Shown: one piece after another, positions 5,172-6,204 of the stretch
How positions within the stretch are numbered: the stretch's first letter is position 1
Layout of the letters: every line of letters starts with the position of its first letter
NCBI GenBank assembly: GCA_002314435.1
Contig: DCFV01000138.1
Location: 1-6,204 of the forward strand
DNA: 6,204 nt
Origin: Acidobacteriaceae bacterium UBA1795
GTDB taxonomy: Bacteria; Acidobacteriota; Terriglobia; Terriglobales; Acidobacteriaceae
Reading direction: 5' to 3'
Translations under genes and position numbers: made by a program
Notes under the pieces: generated by a model
What the model was told of the DNA's origin: nothing
What the model saw: the letters and a program-made list of their open reading frames with translations, nothing else
The model's database searches: none

Positions 5172-5339
5172 CTAGCGTTCTCCGGCAAAGTCAACGGTGA
5201 CAACGGTGATGTCGTCCTGCTGTGCGAAGTGGCGGGCGGCTGTGGCGATGGCCTCAGCCGGGGATTGCGCGCTAAGACGCGGTGGTACGACCACCAGCAG
5301 AGACGCCGCGAGCAGCCAAAGGATCGAGCGGACGCGCAT
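5172..5339 (-). pseudogene. Remnant of a secreted/membrane SpoIIE-type PP2C phosphatase (signal peptide joined to C-terminal tail)
   Basis: A 55-codon frame from ATG 5339, with GGGAG ten bases upstream (5350-5354). Residues 1-25, MRVRSILWLLAASLLVVVPP followed by RLSAQ, are a textbook signal peptide. The remaining 30, including AIATAARHFAQQDDITVVTV (30-49), read like the extreme C-terminus of SpoIIE/PP2C serine phosphatases, where (A)DDxTVVxL closes the catalytic domain with a metal-binding Asp pair. All of the sensor, membrane and catalytic core expected between them (several hundred residues) is missing, and the joint lies near 5264. The simplest reading is an in-frame internal deletion that spared the start and end. 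Transcription and translation may persist and give a short exported peptide of ~30 residues, but phosphatase activity is impossible. An alternative is an unrelated small secreted protein. The frame is also open up to an ATG at 5438, but that start lacks the signal-peptide fit. Tail-to-tail with the GH130 gene, 6 bp apart. Confidence 0.55.
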
Positions 5340-5453
5340 GCAGTGGGTTCTCCCGGGGAATTGGGACGGAGCGCGGATTGATGCTACATCAGCGAGCAGG
5401 CCCGCCGGAGGGAAAACGCGCTCAACTGTATTGGACACGATAGGATGGCTGGC

Positions 5454-6204
5454 ATGAAGAGCAGGCGTTGGTTATGGGCGATGTTGGCAGTGGTGCTGAG
5501 CGGGGTGATCAGTGCGCGGGCGGCAGGCCCGGCCGCAGCGGTCTCGCCGCAACTGGTGATTCTGGATACCGATATTGGGGACGATATCGATGACGCATTC
5601 GCTTTGGCGCTGGCGCTGAAGAGTCCGGAGCTGAGGATCCTGGGCGTGACGACGACCTTTGGCGACACGGACCTGCGGGCTCGTCTCGTGGACCACTACC
5701 TGGCAGCGGTGGGACGCAGCGATATGCCGGTCTTTGCCGGGGTGAAGACGCCGGCGAAGAATGTGTTTACGCAGAAGGCTTATGCCGAACGCGGGCCGGA
5801 GAAGCAACACGGCGATGGCGTGGCGTTTCTGCTGGACCAGGTTCGCCAGCACCCGGACCAGATCACGCTGATCGCGATTGGAGCCCTGAGCAACGTAAGA
5901 GAGGCCATTGCACGCGACCCGGCGACGTTTCGCCGACTGAAGCGGGTGGTGTTGATGGGCGGCAGCATCGAGCGCGGTTACGACGGAAGCAAGGGCGAGC
6001 GGCGGCCGCCCGACGCGGAATGGAACTTCCTGTGCGATCCGGCAGGGGCGCAGGCGCTGCTGGCCTCCGGCGTGCCAGTGTTCATGATGCCGCTTGATTC
6101 GACGCAGGTCCACCTGCCGCCTGCGGCGATGCAGCGTATGTTTGCGACGGGGTCTCCCCTGACCGACCAACTGACGCTGCTCTATCACCAGTGGGCGGCG
6201 GGAA
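5454..6204 (+). CDS. Secreted inosine/uridine-preferring nucleoside hydrolase, 5' part (runs off right edge)
   Basis: Calcium-dependent N-ribohydrolase of the IunH family, splitting nucleosides into base and ribose. 250 codons are present of an expected ~320-350. Residues 1-23 (MKSRRWLWAMLAVVLSGVIS and beyond, ending near SARA) form a signal peptide, so the enzyme is exported for nucleoside scavenging. The hallmark Asp cluster is LDTDIGDDIDDAFALALAL (37-55), a variant of DTDxGxDD with DDIDD that also occurs in other secreted homologues (from memory). Then come ILGVTTTFGD (62-71), the Ca-site strand ITLIAIGALSNVREAI (137-152), VVLMGGS (165-171), AEWNFLCDPAGAQALLASG (187-205), matching the NxxxDPEAA block, and PVFMMPLDSTQ (207-217). 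AGGA (5442-5445) lies eight bases before ATG 5454. It is divergent from the phosphatase remnant across 114 bp in which no firm promoter was identified. The distal catalytic His/Asp and the C-terminus lie beyond the window. Confidence 0.92.
   Translation, partial: MKSRRWLWAMLAVVLSGVISARAAGPAAAVSPQLVILDTDIGDDIDDAFALALALKSPELRILGVTTTFGDTDLRARLVDHYLAAVGRSDMPVFAGVKTPAKNVFTQKAYAERGPEKQHGDGVAFLLDQVRQHPDQITLIAIGALSNVREAIARDPATFRRLKRVVLMGGSIERGYDGSKGERRPPDAEWNFLCDPAGAQALLASGVPVFMMPLDSTQVHLPPAAMQRMFATGSPLTDQLTLLYHQWAAG

Noticed and set aside
5340..5438. Upstream start (ATG 5438) for the phosphatase remnant
   Set aside because: The extra 33 residues have no signal-peptide or domain character. The ATG at 5339 has GGGAG at good spacing and begins a clear signal peptide.

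Overview
This 6.2 kb window is GC-rich chromosomal DNA from a bacterium, most likely an acidobacterium (Terriglobia/Acidobacteriaceae type). The lineage call is inference. It rests on the codon use, on short stem-loop intergenic elements carrying a GGGTGCCCCA end, and on the style of the secreted proteins (a signal-peptide GH130 enzyme, a secreted nucleoside hydrolase and a piece of a SpoIIE-type phosphatase). No rRNA, tRNA, CRISPR array or insertion sequence was seen.

Layout, left to right. Positions 1-184 (minus) hold the first 61 codons of a UvrD/PcrA-type superfamily 1 helicase running off the left edge. The 264 bp gap that follows carries a perfect 6-bp-arm palindrome near the helicase promoter and, at 292-448 (plus), what looks like a decayed CidA/LrgA-type membrane protein. 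At 449-1009 (plus) is a LOG-family (TIGR00730) nucleotide phosphoribohydrolase. It converges on rsmI (1186-2085, minus) across 176 bp containing a C7G7 palindrome and a nested hairpin. Upstream of rsmI on the same strand is a membrane-embedded site-2-protease-family protein with two CBS domains (2292-3398, minus), whose zinc-binding HExxH has become RExxR. A 54 bp divergent spacer separates it from rsmD (3453-4004, plus). A secreted GH130 glycosidase follows (4065-5165, plus). It converges on a 55-codon minus-strand remnant (5172-5339) that joins a signal peptide to the last ~30 residues of a SpoIIE/PP2C-type phosphatase. Divergent from that remnant, a secreted inosine/uridine-type nucleoside hydrolase starts at 5454 (plus) and runs off the right edge.

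How the genes relate: this is not one obvious operon or a known defence or biosynthetic island. Two 16S rRNA methyltransferases (RsmI and RsmD) flank the site-2-protease-like protein. The right third holds exported catabolic enzymes (a mannoside-type glycosidase and a nucleoside hydrolase) suited to scavenging.

The points most worth a second look are: (1) the predicted protease-dead but otherwise intact S2P/CBS protein; (2) two stem-loop elements with the same ends and different but self-complementary stems, one of them inside the rsmI reading frame; and (3) two gene remnants, the SpoIIE-phosphatase deletion product and the possible CidA fragment. I found no strong evidence for a wholly new multi-gene system.
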